64,000 nt of DNA from Enterococcus silesiacus (GCA_001465115.1 CP013614.1:3844001-3908000); one strand, 5' to 3'. Counted from the first letter of the stretch, positions 25,300 through 34,682 are shown. The notes: generated by a model from the letters alone, not told the origin. Translations and numbers: made by a program.

Positions 25300-26118
25300 T
25301 TAAGCCCAATCACCATTACGGAAAATCGGAACACGTGTGCCGTCTTCTCTAATGCCGTCAATATCCATTTGGTCCGATCCAACCATGAAATCAACATGTG
25401 TATGACTACGGTTTAGACCAGCTTCTTTTAATTCTTCTTCACTCATCTCAGTTCCGCCTTGTAGATTAAAAGCATACGCTGAGCCGAAAGCTAAGTGATT
25501 TGAAGCATTTTCATCAAATAAAGTATTGTAGAAAATGATGCCAGATTGAGAAATCGGTGATGGATCTGGCACTAAAGCAACTTCGCCTAAATGACGTGCG
25601 CCTTCGTCTGTTTCAAGTAACTTCGCTAATACTTCTTCACCTTGTTCGGCAGAAAAATCAATGACTTTACCGTCTTTAAAGGTAAATTTCATACCAGAAA
25701 TAGTTGTACCAGCATAACTTAAGTTAGCCAATGCTTTTCCAGAAGCTGATTGAAACGTCGCAACACGATTTGCATCTACACCTGATAATGCATCAGGATT
25801 AGCAGATACTACGCTGATTCGGCTGGCACCTTTAGCGATCCAGTCATCGGTTTGATCTATTTTATGTTGAGGAATATTCTCTAAATATTTTTCATCAGCA
25901 TGCAGTAAAAACTCACGTTGCACGATATCGTCATTCCATTGAACGATCACCTCGCCTGCCCCTAATTTATAAGCTTCTTCTGTAATCAATCGTGCCAAAG
26001 GTGCTTGATCCACACTGATTTGTAACACAACGCTTTGTCCTTTTTGAACGTTAACGCCAGTTTCAGCGATCAGTCGTGCATACTTTTTTAATGTCCCGTC
26101 AAAATTTGGTAATGTCAT
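25300..26118 (-). CDS. M29 (AmpS/PepS) aminopeptidase with an internal in-frame deletion
   Basis: Only 272 residues, whereas AmpS/PepS/AmpT enzymes are about 410. Residues 1-131 follow the normal N-terminal domain (FDGTLKKYARLIAETGVNVQ to SASGKALANL), and the text then jumps to SYAGTTISGMKF and continues normally to the end (RNGDWA). Roughly 135-140 residues are absent. The later metal-ligand regions remain (GEVALVPDP, NASNHLAFG, HVDFMVG), but the segment with the first ligand glutamate is gone, so activity is doubtful. The frame stays open, with RBS AGGAGG and its own terminator. This is a decayed or repurposed gene, unless the assembly is wrong. Confidence 0.85.
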   Translation of the reverse strand: MTLPNFDGTLKKYARLIAETGVNVQKGQSVVLQISVDQAPLARLITEEAYKLGAGEVIVQWNDDIVQREFLLHADEKYLENIPQHKIDQTDDWIAKGASRISVVSANPDALSGVDANRVATFQSASGKALANLSYAGTTISGMKFTFKDGKVIDFSAEQGEEVLAKLLETDEGARHLGEVALVPDPSPISQSGIIFYNTLFDENASNHLAFGSAYAFNLQGGTEMSEEELKEAGLNRSHTHVDFMVGSDQMDIDGIREDGTRVPIFRNGDWA

Positions 26119-26287
26119 AGAATAACCTCCTGATTTTTAATCTTATAATCTTCCATATCATAACACGTAAAGAGTACCAACTCAATCAATCAAGCAGGAA
26201 CACGTTCTTATTTAATCCAAGAAAAAAACGCTTGAAAGTCCCGTCTAATCAAATAAATAAAAAAATATAAAACGAAGGACTAGTATT

Positions 26288-26315
26288 TTGCAGAATAAAC
26301 AAATCGTGTTACAAT
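26288..26315 (+). promoter_or_regulatory. sigma-A promoter for the TetR gene
   Basis: TTGCAG (26288-26293), a 16-nt spacer and TACAAT (26310-26315). Confidence 0.5.
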
Positions 26316-26372
26316 AACTGTAGTATTTATATGGAAGCGTTGTAAAGGATAGGTAGAGGGGATTGAAAGATT

Positions 26373-26945
26373 ATGGCAAGAAAAAAAACAATTACTAAAG
26401 ATCAGATTTTAAATGCTGCATACGAAGTAGTGGCCACAGAAGGCTTTTCGAAATTCACCGCACGAAACATTGCAACCAAAATGAAATGCTCAACACAACC
26501 TATTTATTTAGAATTCAAGAATATGGATGATTTAAAAGAAGAATTATTTGAAAAGATCCATCAATATTTAGCTAAAGAAGTATTTCCTGTGACGCATACA
26601 GGTAATACGATTGTGGATCTCGCTTTAAATTACATTCACTTTGCTAAAAACGAAAGTAAATTATACCGTGCGTTATACTTAGAAGAATACGGTGGCGGAA
26701 AAAGAATGCAAGAATTTTCGTACAGTTATTTTTCAAATGCAGTCAAACAAGACCCTGATTATAAGAAATTAAAAGATACTGAAATCAATTCTCTTCATAT
26801 GGGAACTTGGATCGTTGCAACAGGGATTGCAGCATTGATGACTTCCGGCATTATTCGTCCAACGGACCAACAAATCGAACGCTTGATGAAAGAAGCGATC
26901 GATCAAATATTAGAGCGGAATGAACCAATTGATATTGATAGCTAA
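26373..26945 (+). CDS. TetR family transcriptional regulator
   Basis: 190 residues. The N-terminal HTH is typical (TKDQILNAAYEVVATEGFSK, then FTARNIATKMKCSTQPIYLEF). The C-terminal ligand-binding half is helical and unassigned. It is transcribed alone; the neighbours are the truncated M29 gene (divergent) and flavodoxin (convergent), so the target is not evident. No strong RBS; GAGGGGATTG is upstream. Confidence 0.88.
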   Translation: MARKKTITKDQILNAAYEVVATEGFSKFTARNIATKMKCSTQPIYLEFKNMDDLKEELFEKIHQYLAKEVFPVTHTGNTIVDLALNYIHFAKNESKLYRALYLEEYGGGKRMQEFSYSYFSNAVKQDPDYKKLKDTEINSLHMGTWIVATGIAALMTSGIIRPTDQQIERLMKEAIDQILERNEPIDIDS

Positions 26946-26958
26946 ACTGACTAGAAGA

Positions 26959-26999
26959 AGAGGCTGTAACAACACTCATTGAGTATTGTTACAGCCTCT
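26959..26999. terminator. shared hairpin between convergent tetR-type and flavodoxin genes
   Basis: AGAGGCTGTAACAA (26959-26972) and TTGTTACAGCCTCT (26986-26999) are perfect 14-nt complements. T-tracts are weak on both sides, so termination may be partial. Confidence 0.65.
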
Positions 27000-27013
27000 A
27001 GTTATTCAAGTGT

Positions 27014-27457
27014 CTACTTTACAGCTTCTGCTAATTTTTTAGCAAAGGCTTCTAGGTTTTGAATATCTTCTTCTTCCGCAGCAAGATCGACTTTTACACT
27101 ATCTGCTCCTTTTGTTGCACCGATTTTTGTAAAAACAGCATCAAAGTCATCCACTGACTTACAAAATTCATCATAGAACGTATCCCCAGAACCACAGACG
27201 CCATACGTTTTGCCTGATAGATCGATCTCTTGTAATTCCTCATAGAAATCTACAATTTCGTCAGGTAATTCACCGTCACCATATGTATAGGTTGCAATAA
27301 CACAGATGTCAGCATCTTCAAAATCTTCTGGATCAACTTGTGTACATTCGTTGATTTCAACTTCAATATCTAAATTTTCTAAAGCTTCAGCAACGATATC
27401 TGCGATTTCTTCTGTATTTCCAGTCATGCTTGCATAAACGATTTTAGCTAAGGTCAT
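27014..27457 (-). CDS. flavodoxin
   Basis: 147-residue FMN-binding electron carrier. The phosphate loop SMTGNTEEIADIV is at the N-terminus, the TYTYGDGELPDE loop and the VCGSGDTFYDEFC segment flank the flavin, and the protein is acidic overall, as short-chain flavodoxins are. RBS AAGGAGG; promoter at 27489-27518. Redox partner not evident here. Confidence 0.93.
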   Translation of the reverse strand: MTLAKIVYASMTGNTEEIADIVAEALENLDIEVEINECTQVDPEDFEDADICVIATYTYGDGELPDEIVDFYEELQEIDLSGKTYGVCGSGDTFYDEFCKSVDDFDAVFTKIGATKGADSVKVDLAAEEEDIQNLEAFAKKLAEAVK

Positions 27458-27488
27458 TAGATTTCCTCCTTCAAATTGTACAATCTTG

Positions 27489-27518
27489 ATTATATCAGAA
27501 GAATGAAGGTCATGTAAA
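27489..27518 (-). promoter_or_regulatory. sigma-A promoter for flavodoxin
   Basis: On the minus strand: TTTACA (27518-27513), an 18-nt spacer and TATAAT (27494-27489). Confidence 0.6.
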
Positions 27519-27631
27519 ACACAAAAATAAGATTAGAAGAGAAGTACAGCTTCTCTTTTTATTGCTTTTGTATCAGTGTTTTTTGCGGAAATGAGCGTGA
27601 AAAAGGCATGGAATGTATTTTTAACAACTAC

Positions 27632-27660
27632 TTTTCAGTGAAATTTTCATAAATTATGAT
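27632..27660 (+). promoter_or_regulatory. sigma-A promoter upstream of the map leader
   Basis: TTTTCA (27632-27637), a 17-nt spacer and TATGAT (27655-27660); TAAAAT just downstream is an alternative -10. It lies about 330 nt before the map ATG. Confidence 0.45.
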
Positions 27661-27667
27661 AAAATAC

Positions 27668-27992
27668 TCTTATATAAAGATTATCTAGCTCCTTAGGCTA
27701 GTTACTATGCACTGCTCTGATCTCATTGTTGTACAGCATGAAGAACAAGGTGATTCAATGCTGCACAATACAAGGTGTCTAAAGATACGTTGCTTCTTTT
27801 ACTCTTTAAGAGCTAAAGCTCTAAAGAGTGAAGGGTTATGAAGAAAGATAAAATATGTTCGTGGCAAAAAGTGTCACAAACATATTGCCTATTTTTCTAT
27901 GAGAGTGAACGAGCCCACTGCGCTTTACATGATCTAGCTTTAAGGCTGATCAAGCTATTTTAGCTTTTAAATTTTTAGGAGGACGATATTAA
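27668..27992 (+). other. long structured leader or small RNA upstream of map
   Basis: No gene occupies 27519-27992. The last 325 nt hold successive hairpins: CTAGC/GCTAG (27685-27701), TGTACAGCAT/ATGCTGCACA (27730-27767), a long stem around AGAGCT/AGCTCT (27801-27829), and TATGTTCGTGGCA/TGTCACAAACATA (27854-27884) with ATTTTTC a few bases later, which looks like a terminator. I do not recognise it as a known riboswitch or RNA family. It could be an attenuated leader or an independent sRNA. Confidence 0.45.
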
Positions 27993-28757
27993 ATGATTAC
28001 ATTAAAATCACCAAGAGAAATTGAAATGATGGATGAATCTGGAGAATTATTGGCAGATGTGCATCGTCATTTACGTACGTTTATCAAACCAGGTGTTACA
28101 AGCTGGGATATTGAAGTATTTGTGAGAGACTTTATTGAAAGCCATGGTGGAATAGCCGCACAGATTGGTTTTGAAGACTATAAATATGCAACTTGCTGCA
28201 GTATCAATGATGAAATCTGTCATGGCTTTCCTCGTAAAAAGCCGTTAAAAGACGGCGATTTGATCAAAGTTGACATGTGTATTGATTTAAAAGGCGCAGT
28301 ATCAGATTCTTGTTGGGCTTATGTGGTAGGCAAATCAACGCCAGAATTAGATCATTTAATGGAAGTGACAAGAAAAGCCTTGTACCTAGGAATCGAACAA
28401 GCGCAAGTAGGCAATCGCATTGGGGATATCGGGCATGCGATTCAAACGTATGTTGAAAGTGAAAATTTATCTGTTGTAAGAGATTTTGTAGGTCATGGAA
28501 TTGGACCAACGATTCATGAAAGCCCAGTTATTCCTCACTATGGTGAAGCTGGTAAAGGGTTGCGTTTAAAAGAAGGAATGGTCATTACCATCGAACCGAT
28601 GGTCAACACGGGAACTTGGCGTATGAAGATGGACCCAAATGGCTGGACAGCTTACACTTTAGATGGCGGCCTCAGTTGTCAATTTGAACACACTTTGGCG
28701 ATCACTAAAGAAGGTCCAAAAATTTTGACTTCTCAAGGTGAAGAATTGACATATTAA
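27993..28757 (+). CDS. map: methionine aminopeptidase, type I
   Basis: 254 residues; removes the initiator methionine from new proteins. The five metal ligands are all present: D94 (IKVDMCID), D105 (AVSDSCW), H168 (GHGIGPTIHE), E201 (ITIEPMV) and E232 (QFEHT). No N-terminal zinc-finger extension. RBS AGGAGG 10 nt before the ATG. Essential in most bacteria. The long structured leader just upstream suggests post-transcriptional control. Confidence 0.95.
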   Translation: MITLKSPREIEMMDESGELLADVHRHLRTFIKPGVTSWDIEVFVRDFIESHGGIAAQIGFEDYKYATCCSINDEICHGFPRKKPLKDGDLIKVDMCIDLKGAVSDSCWAYVVGKSTPELDHLMEVTRKALYLGIEQAQVGNRIGDIGHAIQTYVESENLSVVRDFVGHGIGPTIHESPVIPHYGEAGKGLRLKEGMVITIEPMVNTGTWRMKMDPNGWTAYTLDGGLSCQFEHTLAITKEGPKILTSQGEELTY

Positions 28758-28870
28758 TCCAAGAGTAAAGTTTATAGTTTTAGAAGGAAGCAATGTGGTA
28801 TTTGGCTGCTTGTACTGACTAAACGATCAGAGTCAAAGACTGCTATTAATTAAAGTTAGAGGAGAATCTT

Positions 28871-29785
28871 ATGAAACTGATGGACAAAGTAAAAAGCAAT
28901 GAAAAATTAATGCGTTTCATTGAAACGACCCAACATCGAATGATAGATTCAGAGATTGGAAATACGTCAGTCGTTGTGGCTTACTATTTACTTTTGTCCT
29001 TATTTCCTCTACTGATTGCGGTAGGGAATATCCTGCCGTACTTACATATTGACCCAAATGATGTGCTACCTTATATTGCTGAGGCAATTCCCAAGGCGAT
29101 TTTTAACGACTTAAAACCGGCGATCCAGTCATTGCTGACACAGCGCTCTGGCAGCTTACTTTCGATTTCTGCGCTAGCTGCTTTATGGAGTGCTAGCCAA
29201 AGTATCAATGCTTTGCAAACGGCGATGAATAAAGCTTTTGGTGTTGAGCAACGTAAAAATTTTATTATTGTCCGACTGATGTCACTGTTTGTAATTCTTT
29301 TATTTTTAACAGCCATCGTAGGTGTGGTCGGTGTTTTAGGTTTGGGTAAAACGATTTTAGATTTGCTGCAGCCCGTTCTCCATTTTTCAACGGACTTTAT
29401 TGATACCTTTCAAGCCTTGAAATGGCCGATCACTACATTGGTACTGCTAGTGATCATGTGTTTGATTTATCGGGTTGTTCCAAATGCAAAACTGACCTTT
29501 CGTTCAATTATTCCAGGTGCCATCTTTGCGACCATAGGCTGGATGTTATTGTCACAGGTCTTTGGGCTTTATATCAAGTACTTCAGCTCAAAGATTGCCA
29601 GCTATCAAATTATAGGAAGTTTTATTGTGCTAATGCTGTGGCTTAATTTTGCCGCAACAATCATTATTTTAGGTGGTATCATCAATGCTGTTGTTAAAGA
29701 ATACATCTCAAATGAAAAAATTCAGCATCGTTACGGATTGCTCAATAGGCTAATAGATAAAATAAAAGAAAAATTAAAGAAATAA
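28871..29785 (+). CDS. YihY/UPF0761-type inner-membrane protein
   Basis: 304 residues with about six membrane segments. Family marks: SVVAYYLLLSLFPLLIAVGN near the N-terminus, the ALWSASQSINALQTAMNKAF stretch, and the YRVVPNAKLTFRS loop with PGAIFATIGWMLLSQVFG. Once misnamed ribonuclease BN; the true function is unknown. RBS AGAGGAG. A lysine-rich C-terminal tail is cytoplasmic. Confidence 0.88.
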   Translation: MKLMDKVKSNEKLMRFIETTQHRMIDSEIGNTSVVVAYYLLLSLFPLLIAVGNILPYLHIDPNDVLPYIAEAIPKAIFNDLKPAIQSLLTQRSGSLLSISALAALWSASQSINALQTAMNKAFGVEQRKNFIIVRLMSLFVILLFLTAIVGVVGVLGLGKTILDLLQPVLHFSTDFIDTFQALKWPITTLVLLVIMCLIYRVVPNAKLTFRSIIPGAIFATIGWMLLSQVFGLYIKYFSSKIASYQIIGSFIVLMLWLNFAATIIILGGIINAVVKEYISNEKIQHRYGLLNRLIDKIKEKLKK

Positions 29786-29857
29786 AGCGAATACTTATAA
29801 TTCAATAAACGAGTGGAGCTTGTGCGGCGTTCCCTTAGTGGAAACACCTGTTCCAAC

Positions 29858-29885
29858 TTGTAAATATGGAATGATTCGGTATAAT
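29858..29885 (+). promoter_or_regulatory. sigma-A promoter of the epa locus
   Basis: TTGTAA (29858-29863), a 16-nt spacer and TATAAT (29880-29885), 31 nt before the epaA-type ATG. Confidence 0.6.
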
Positions 29886-29916
29886 ATACGATGTACATTA
29901 AGAAAGTAGGTTCATC

Positions 29917-31053
29917 ATGTCGATGTTTATTTATGAAATTTTTATCCGTCTATTTTTGACGTTTATTTTATCGCTGATCGTAACGCCAATTATTAAATTA
30001 TTGGCCTTTAGAATAGGAGCCTATGATGCACCGGGCGAAAGAAGAGTAAATACGAAAAATATGCCTACAGCTGGTGGATTGGGGATTTATTTTGTCTTTT
30101 CGTTCTCTTGTTTAGTCATATTTCAGTCAATCATCCCAATCGATTATATTTGGCCAATTATTTTAGCGGCAGGAATCGTAGTTGCAACTGGCTTGATTGA
30201 TGATATTTATGAACTGTCACCAAAGAAAAAAACACTTGGGATTTTGCTTGGGGCGTTAGTTATTTATTTTGTAGCTGGTATTAGAATCGATATTGTCACA
30301 TTACCGTTTTTTGGTCATATTGATTTACGTTGGCTTAGTTTGCCTTTAACGTTATTCTGGATATTTGCTATTACGAATGCCATTAATTTGATTGATGGTT
30401 TGGATGGACTTGCTTCAGGTGTTTCCATTATCAGTTTAGCAACAATCGGTGTGATTGGTTATTTTTTTCTTCATGCCAAAACGGTTTTTATTCCTATTGT
30501 GATTTTTGTCTTAGTTGCAAGTATCGCAGGATTTTTTCCATATAATTTTTATCCAGCTAAGATTTTTTTAGGAGATACCGGCGCTTTATTTCTAGGGTTT
30601 ATGATTGCGGTGATGTCGTTGCAAGGGTTGAAAAATGCTACCTTTATTACAGTGATCACGCCGATGATTATTTTAGGTGTGCCAATTACAGATACTGTCT
30701 ATGCGATCATTCGACGCTTGATGAACAAACGTCCGATTTCATCAGCCGATAAGATGCATTTGCATCATCGCTTGTTGTCGCTTGGATTTACGCACAAAGG
30801 TGCAGTGATGACGATTTATGGGCTGGCATTGGTGTTTTCATTTGTTGCATTGTTGTTTAGCTATGCAAGCAACGTTGCGTCGATTCTACTGATTGTTTTT
30901 AGTGCAATCGGGCTAGAGTTATTTATTGAAATGATCGGATTGGTTGGAGAGAACCATCAGCCTTTGATGTACATCTTACGTATGTTTGGTAACCGTGAGT
31001 TTCGCCATCAACAATTGGAAAAACGACTAGGTAAACATTCTAAAAAAAAGTAA
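29917..31053 (+). CDS. epaA: TagO/WecA-type undecaprenyl-phosphate GlcNAc-1-phosphate transferase (EpaA)
   Basis: 378-residue polytopic membrane enzyme that starts lipid-linked polysaccharide synthesis by putting a sugar-1-phosphate on undecaprenyl phosphate. Catalytic motifs of the family: the aspartate pair in GLIDDIYELSPKKK, NLIDGLDGLASG, FLGDTGALFLGF, and the late HLHHRLLSLG loop. By position (first gene of the locus, before EpaB-like transferases) it corresponds to E. faecalis EpaA. A hairpin repeat follows at 31122. Confidence 0.9.
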   Translation: MSMFIYEIFIRLFLTFILSLIVTPIIKLLAFRIGAYDAPGERRVNTKNMPTAGGLGIYFVFSFSCLVIFQSIIPIDYIWPIILAAGIVVATGLIDDIYELSPKKKTLGILLGALVIYFVAGIRIDIVTLPFFGHIDLRWLSLPLTLFWIFAITNAINLIDGLDGLASGVSIISLATIGVIGYFFLHAKTVFIPIVIFVLVASIAGFFPYNFYPAKIFLGDTGALFLGFMIAVMSLQGLKNATFITVITPMIILGVPITDTVYAIIRRLMNKRPISSADKMHLHHRLLSLGFTHKGAVMTIYGLALVFSFVALLFSYASNVASILLIVFSAIGLELFIEMIGLVGENHQPLMYILRMFGNREFRHQQLEKRLGKHSKKK

Positions 31054-31121
31054 ATAATCAATGAGAATCTTTGCTGGAATTTTAAGCTGTGTTATAATTC
31101 ATTGATTGAGTAAAATGAGAG

Positions 31122-31154
31122 AGCGGGACAAAACTCAGTTAGTTTTGCTCCGCT
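31122..31154. repeat. intergenic hairpin (ACAAAAC family), copy 1
   Basis: AGCGGGACAAAACT (31122-31135) pairs with AGTTTTGCTCCGCT (31141-31154), one mismatch. No T-tract follows. A related element is at 36377-36417. The rest of the 31054-31342 gap shows no gene. Confidence 0.65.
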
Positions 31155-31342
31155 TTCCTAGAATTCATGGGAATCAGCTTTTAAATCATAGTTAATGATT
31201 TTTTACATAATGAACTATTTATGGAAAAGCAGAGCCAATAATATTACTCAATTGAAGCAGTTACGGTTCTACTTTGAGCGAGGATAAGTTAGTTTAGAGA
31301 AGTGCTAGCTTGATTTTTCTTATTTTAATGAGGTGCAAAAAT

Positions 31343-32125
31343 ATGAATGATAGAATAACGATTTCCATTGTTACTCACAATAGCCGTCATATTTTTGATG
31401 TGCTTGATAATTTAAAAACTGAATTAGGTCTGGCATCAAATTATGAGATACATATATTTGACAATGCTTCACAGACAAATTATATAGAACAACTTGAAAG
31501 CTATGGCTCATTTATCACCTTGCATACTTCTGCTGAAAACAAAGGCTTTGGTTATGGACACAATCAAGTGCTGACAAAGGTCTCTACACGTTATGCTGTC
31601 ATTTTTAATCCTGATGTTTTGATTACAAAAGAAGCACTAGATAACGTGGTTCAGCGAATGAGAGAAGATGGGCAGTTGGCAGCAGTTTGTCCCAAAGTGT
31701 TGAATTCAGATGGAACGACACAATATTTAGTACGCCAAAAACTGGACGTATTTGATTACATGTTGCGTTTTGTCCCTTTTCAAGCTATCAAAAAGCTGTT
31801 TGATAAGCGCTTGAGTTATTATGAGTGTCGAGACTTGCCAGATAACCAAACATCCTATATCAAAATGGGCTCAGGTTGTTTTATGGTAATTGATATCGAC
31901 AAATTCAACCAAATTGGCGGCTTTGATGAACGCTTTTTCATGTATTTTGAAGATAATGACTTGTGCTTAAGATTTGGGAAAGCGGGCTACAAGATTTTAT
32001 ATACCCCTTTTGAAACAGTGATTCATTTGTATGAAAAAGGTGCACATAAAAGCAAGAAACTATTTAAAATATTTTTACAATCAATGATTAAATTTTTTAA
32101 TAAATGGGGCTGGAGGTTTTTCTAG
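31343..32125 (+). CDS. epaB: GT2 glycosyltransferase (EpaB-like, probable rhamnosyltransferase)
   Basis: 260 residues, GT-A fold. It opens with ISIVTHNSRHIFDVLDNL; the nucleotide-sugar site is at VIFNPDVLI and the acceptor/catalytic region at GGFDERFFMYFEDNDLCLR, typical of the RfbF/WbbL-type rhamnosyltransferases. Likely transfers rhamnose early in rhamnan assembly on the cytoplasmic membrane face. Start 31343 has GAGGTG upstream; the longer in-frame start (31310) does not. Overlaps the next gene by one base. Confidence 0.83.
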   Translation: MNDRITISIVTHNSRHIFDVLDNLKTELGLASNYEIHIFDNASQTNYIEQLESYGSFITLHTSAENKGFGYGHNQVLTKVSTRYAVIFNPDVLITKEALDNVVQRMREDGQLAAVCPKVLNSDGTTQYLVRQKLDVFDYMLRFVPFQAIKKLFDKRLSYYECRDLPDNQTSYIKMGSGCFMVIDIDKFNQIGGFDERFFMYFEDNDLCLRFGKAGYKILYTPFETVIHLYEKGAHKSKKLFKIFLQSMIKFFNKWGWRFF

Positions 32126-32961
32126 TGGAGAATAAGTTGATTATCACGATTGTCATGTATCAAACTGAATTCTCGCAAACCCCTAGTTATGATTATCTAA
32201 AAAGAATAATGACAGGTAAGAAGTCTGCCTACTTGCTTGTTTATGATAACAGTAAAAAAGCTCAGGAGGATGAGTTGTTTTGTCGAGAGAATGTTCGTTA
32301 TATTCATGATGAAACGAATCCAGGACTGGCTGAAGCTTACAACGCTGGAAGTCAATATTTACAAGAACTGCAGGGGGATTTACTGCTATTGCTGGATCAA
32401 GATACACTGATTGATGAAGCGTATCTTGAGACATTGTTAGGATTAGAACTTGTCGAAGAAATCGGTGCGTATGTTCCGATTATTAGTTCTCATGGACGAC
32501 AAATTTCTCCAGTATTCTCAGATCGATATGTTGGAGGGAAATCAGAGCTGCCGGAATCAGGCGTCTATTCACAAAGAATCATGAGCATTAATTCTGGAAC
32601 TGCGATTCCTCAAAAGACGATCCAAAGTATTGGTCAATTTAGTCTTGATTTTCCCTTGGATTTTTTGGATCATTGGTTGTTTTGGCGTATCCATCAGCTT
32701 GGTAAAAAAGTCTATGTGTTGGATCATCACTTGGCTCATGATCTTTCGGTTTTAGATTATCGAACGATAGATAGTAAAAGATATGATTCGATCATTCAGG
32801 GAGAAACATTGTTTTATCAAAAATACGATCAGGATAAGTTTTATACTCACAGAAGACATCTACTGCTAAGAACACTTAAACAATTTTTACGTGTCAAGAA
32901 CCGAAAAATTTGGCGCCGGACGTTTTTAGAGTACCGATCACTACTAATGAAAGGAAAATAA
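32125..32961 (+). CDS. epaC: GT2 glycosyltransferase (EpaC-like)
   Basis: 278 residues. GT-A features: LLLLDQDTLID as the acidic metal-binding segment and FLDHWLFWRIHQLGKKVYVL in the acceptor half, again close to rhamnosyltransferases. GTG at 32125 is chosen as start since TGGAGG lies 8 nt upstream; it overlaps the previous TAG by one base. The C-terminus is rich in Arg/Lys, consistent with peripheral membrane binding. Sugar and linkage not determinable. Confidence 0.78.
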   Translation: MENKLIITIVMYQTEFSQTPSYDYLKRIMTGKKSAYLLVYDNSKKAQEDELFCRENVRYIHDETNPGLAEAYNAGSQYLQELQGDLLLLLDQDTLIDEAYLETLLGLELVEEIGAYVPIISSHGRQISPVFSDRYVGGKSELPESGVYSQRIMSINSGTAIPQKTIQSIGQFSLDFPLDFLDHWLFWRIHQLGKKVYVLDHHLAHDLSVLDYRTIDSKRYDSIIQGETLFYQKYDQDKFYTHRRHLLLRTLKQFLRVKNRKIWRRTFLEYRSLLMKGK

Positions 32962-33675
32962 ATGATTTCAGTTTGTCTTGCTACTTATAATGGAGAAAAG
33001 TATTTAGAAGAACAGCTTGCGAGTATTTTACCTCAGCTGGGGTCTGATGATGAGTTGATTATATCGGATGATGGGTCGACAGACGAGACTTTAGCTATTA
33101 TTGAAAGGTATGCGGATCAAGATCAGCGGATAAAATTTTTTACAGGACCAGGTCAAGGTGTAATCGCTAATTTTGCATTTGCGATCAACCAAAGTCAGGA
33201 AGAATATATTTTTTTAGCAGATCAAGATGATGTCTGGCTTCCTGAAAAAGTTCAAACTACTTTGGATTATTTTCAAACGCATCCGGAAATCGAGCTAGTG
33301 ATTAGCGATCTAGTGATTGTCAATGAGCAGCTAGAGGTGATAGAGCCTTCTTATTTTGACTATCGAAATGTAAAACTCGGTTTTTTTCATAACATCGTCA
33401 AAAACAAATATATCGGCGCTGGCATGGCTTTTCGTAGTAGCCTAAAAATACGGATATTGCCGATTCCGTCAAAAGTTCCGATGCACGATATGTGGATCGG
33501 GTTGATCGCAGCATATAGAAACAAAAGTGCGTTGATAACACAGCCGCTCACGCTATACCGTAGACATGACAACAATGCGAGCGAAATCAATACAAAAGCT
33601 AGTTTTTTTCAACAGTTGAAATGGCGTTGTGCAATTAGCTATGTACTTTTCAAAAGAATATTTTTTCATGCGTGA
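32962..33675 (+). CDS. epaD: GT2 glycosyltransferase (EpaD-like)
   Basis: 237 residues. The family pattern is clear: ISVCLATYNGEKYLEEQLAS, DELIISDDGSTDET, and the D-x-D-like FLADQDDVWLPEK. RmpF/RgpB-type alpha-rhamnosyltransferases look like this. The ATG directly follows the previous stop; AAAGGAAA is the likely RBS. A 126-nt gap with a candidate promoter separates it from rmlA. Confidence 0.83.
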   Translation: MISVCLATYNGEKYLEEQLASILPQLGSDDELIISDDGSTDETLAIIERYADQDQRIKFFTGPGQGVIANFAFAINQSQEEYIFLADQDDVWLPEKVQTTLDYFQTHPEIELVISDLVIVNEQLEVIEPSYFDYRNVKLGFFHNIVKNKYIGAGMAFRSSLKIRILPIPSKVPMHDMWIGLIAAYRNKSALITQPLTLYRRHDNNASEINTKASFFQQLKWRCAISYVLFKRIFFHA

Positions 33676-33717
33676 GAAACAGCTACTTTACAGTTTTGTA
33701 AAATATTCTTAAAATGA

Positions 33718-33746
33718 ATGACAATCATTGCTAATAATGCAATAAT
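33718..33746 (+). promoter_or_regulatory. possible internal promoter before rmlA
   Basis: ATGACA (33718-33723), a 17-nt spacer, AATAAT (33741-33746), in an otherwise AT-rich 126-nt gap. Confidence 0.35.
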
Positions 33747-33801
33747 AACCTTTAGTGATGTTAGTAAATAATAAAAATAAATTAGTATAAGGAGTTTTTT
33801 C

Positions 33802-34671
33802 ATGAAAGGGATTATCTTAGCTGGAGGAAGTGGAACCAGACTATATCCGTTAACGAAAGCCACATCAAAACAATTAATGCCTATCTACGACAAACCAATG
33901 ATTTATTATCCAATGTCTACGTTGATGTTGGCGGGGATCAAAGAAATTTTGATTATTTCTACACCCGATGATACGCCGCGCTTTGAAAATTTGTTTGGCG
34001 ATGGAAAAGATCTAGGTATTCATATTGAATATGCAGTTCAAGAAAGTCCGGATGGCCTTGCACAAGCCTTTATCATAGGAGAAAAATTTATCGGTGATGA
34101 TAGCGTTTGTCTTGTTTTAGGTGATAATATTTATTATGGCGGCGGTCTCTCTAACATGTTACAGCGAGCAGCTGCAAAAGAAAACGGAGCAACTGTTTTC
34201 GGCTATCATGTAAATGATCCAGAGCGTTTTGGGGTAGTTGAGTTCGACGACCAAATGCGTGCTCTTTCAATTGAAGAAAAACCTGAACAACCGAAATCAA
34301 ATTATGCTGTTACTGGTCTATATTTTTATGATAACGATGTAATTGAGATTGCTAAAAACATCAAACCATCTGATCGTGGTGAACTAGAGATCACAGATGT
34401 AAATAAAGTCTACTTAGAAAAAAATAAATTATCTGTTGAATTGATGGGACGCGGCTATGCGTGGTTAGATACTGGAACACACGAATCGCTTTTAGAAGCG
34501 TCAACATTTATTGAAACAATCGAGAAACGTCAAAACTTAAAAGTAGCTTGTTTAGAAGAAATTGCGTATCGAATGAGTTATATCACAAAAGAGCAATTGA
34601 TTGAACTTGCGCAACCATTGAAGAAAAATGGGTATGGACAATATTTATTAAGATTGGCAGAAACAGACTAG
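33802..34671 (+). CDS. rmlA: glucose-1-phosphate thymidylyltransferase (EpaE)
   Basis: 289 residues; makes dTDP-glucose from dTTP and glucose-1-phosphate, the first step to dTDP-L-rhamnose. The signature [16 protein letters not shown] is at the N-terminus, [11 protein letters not shown] is the metal/nucleotide site, and ERFGVVEFD and [12 protein letters not shown] line the sugar pocket. RBS AAGGAG. First of the four Rml genes (order A-C-B-D). Confidence 0.97.
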   Translation: MKGIILAGGSGTRLYPLTKATSKQLMPIYDKPMIYYPMSTLMLAGIKEILIISTPDDTPRFENLFGDGKDLGIHIEYAVQESPDGLAQAFIIGEKFIGDDSVCLVLGDNIYYGGGLSNMLQRAAAKENGATVFGYHVNDPERFGVVEFDDQMRALSIEEKPEQPKSNYAVTGLYFYDNDVIEIAKNIKPSDRGELEITDVNKVYLEKNKLSVELMGRGYAWLDTGTHESLLEASTFIETIEKRQNLKVACLEEIAYRMSYITKEQLIELAQPLKKNGYGQYLLRLAETD

Positions 34672-34682
34672 GGGCGAATAGA

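Noticed and set aside
31122..31154. Intrinsic terminator after epaA
   Set aside because: The stem is good but no T-run follows; listed as a hairpin repeat instead.
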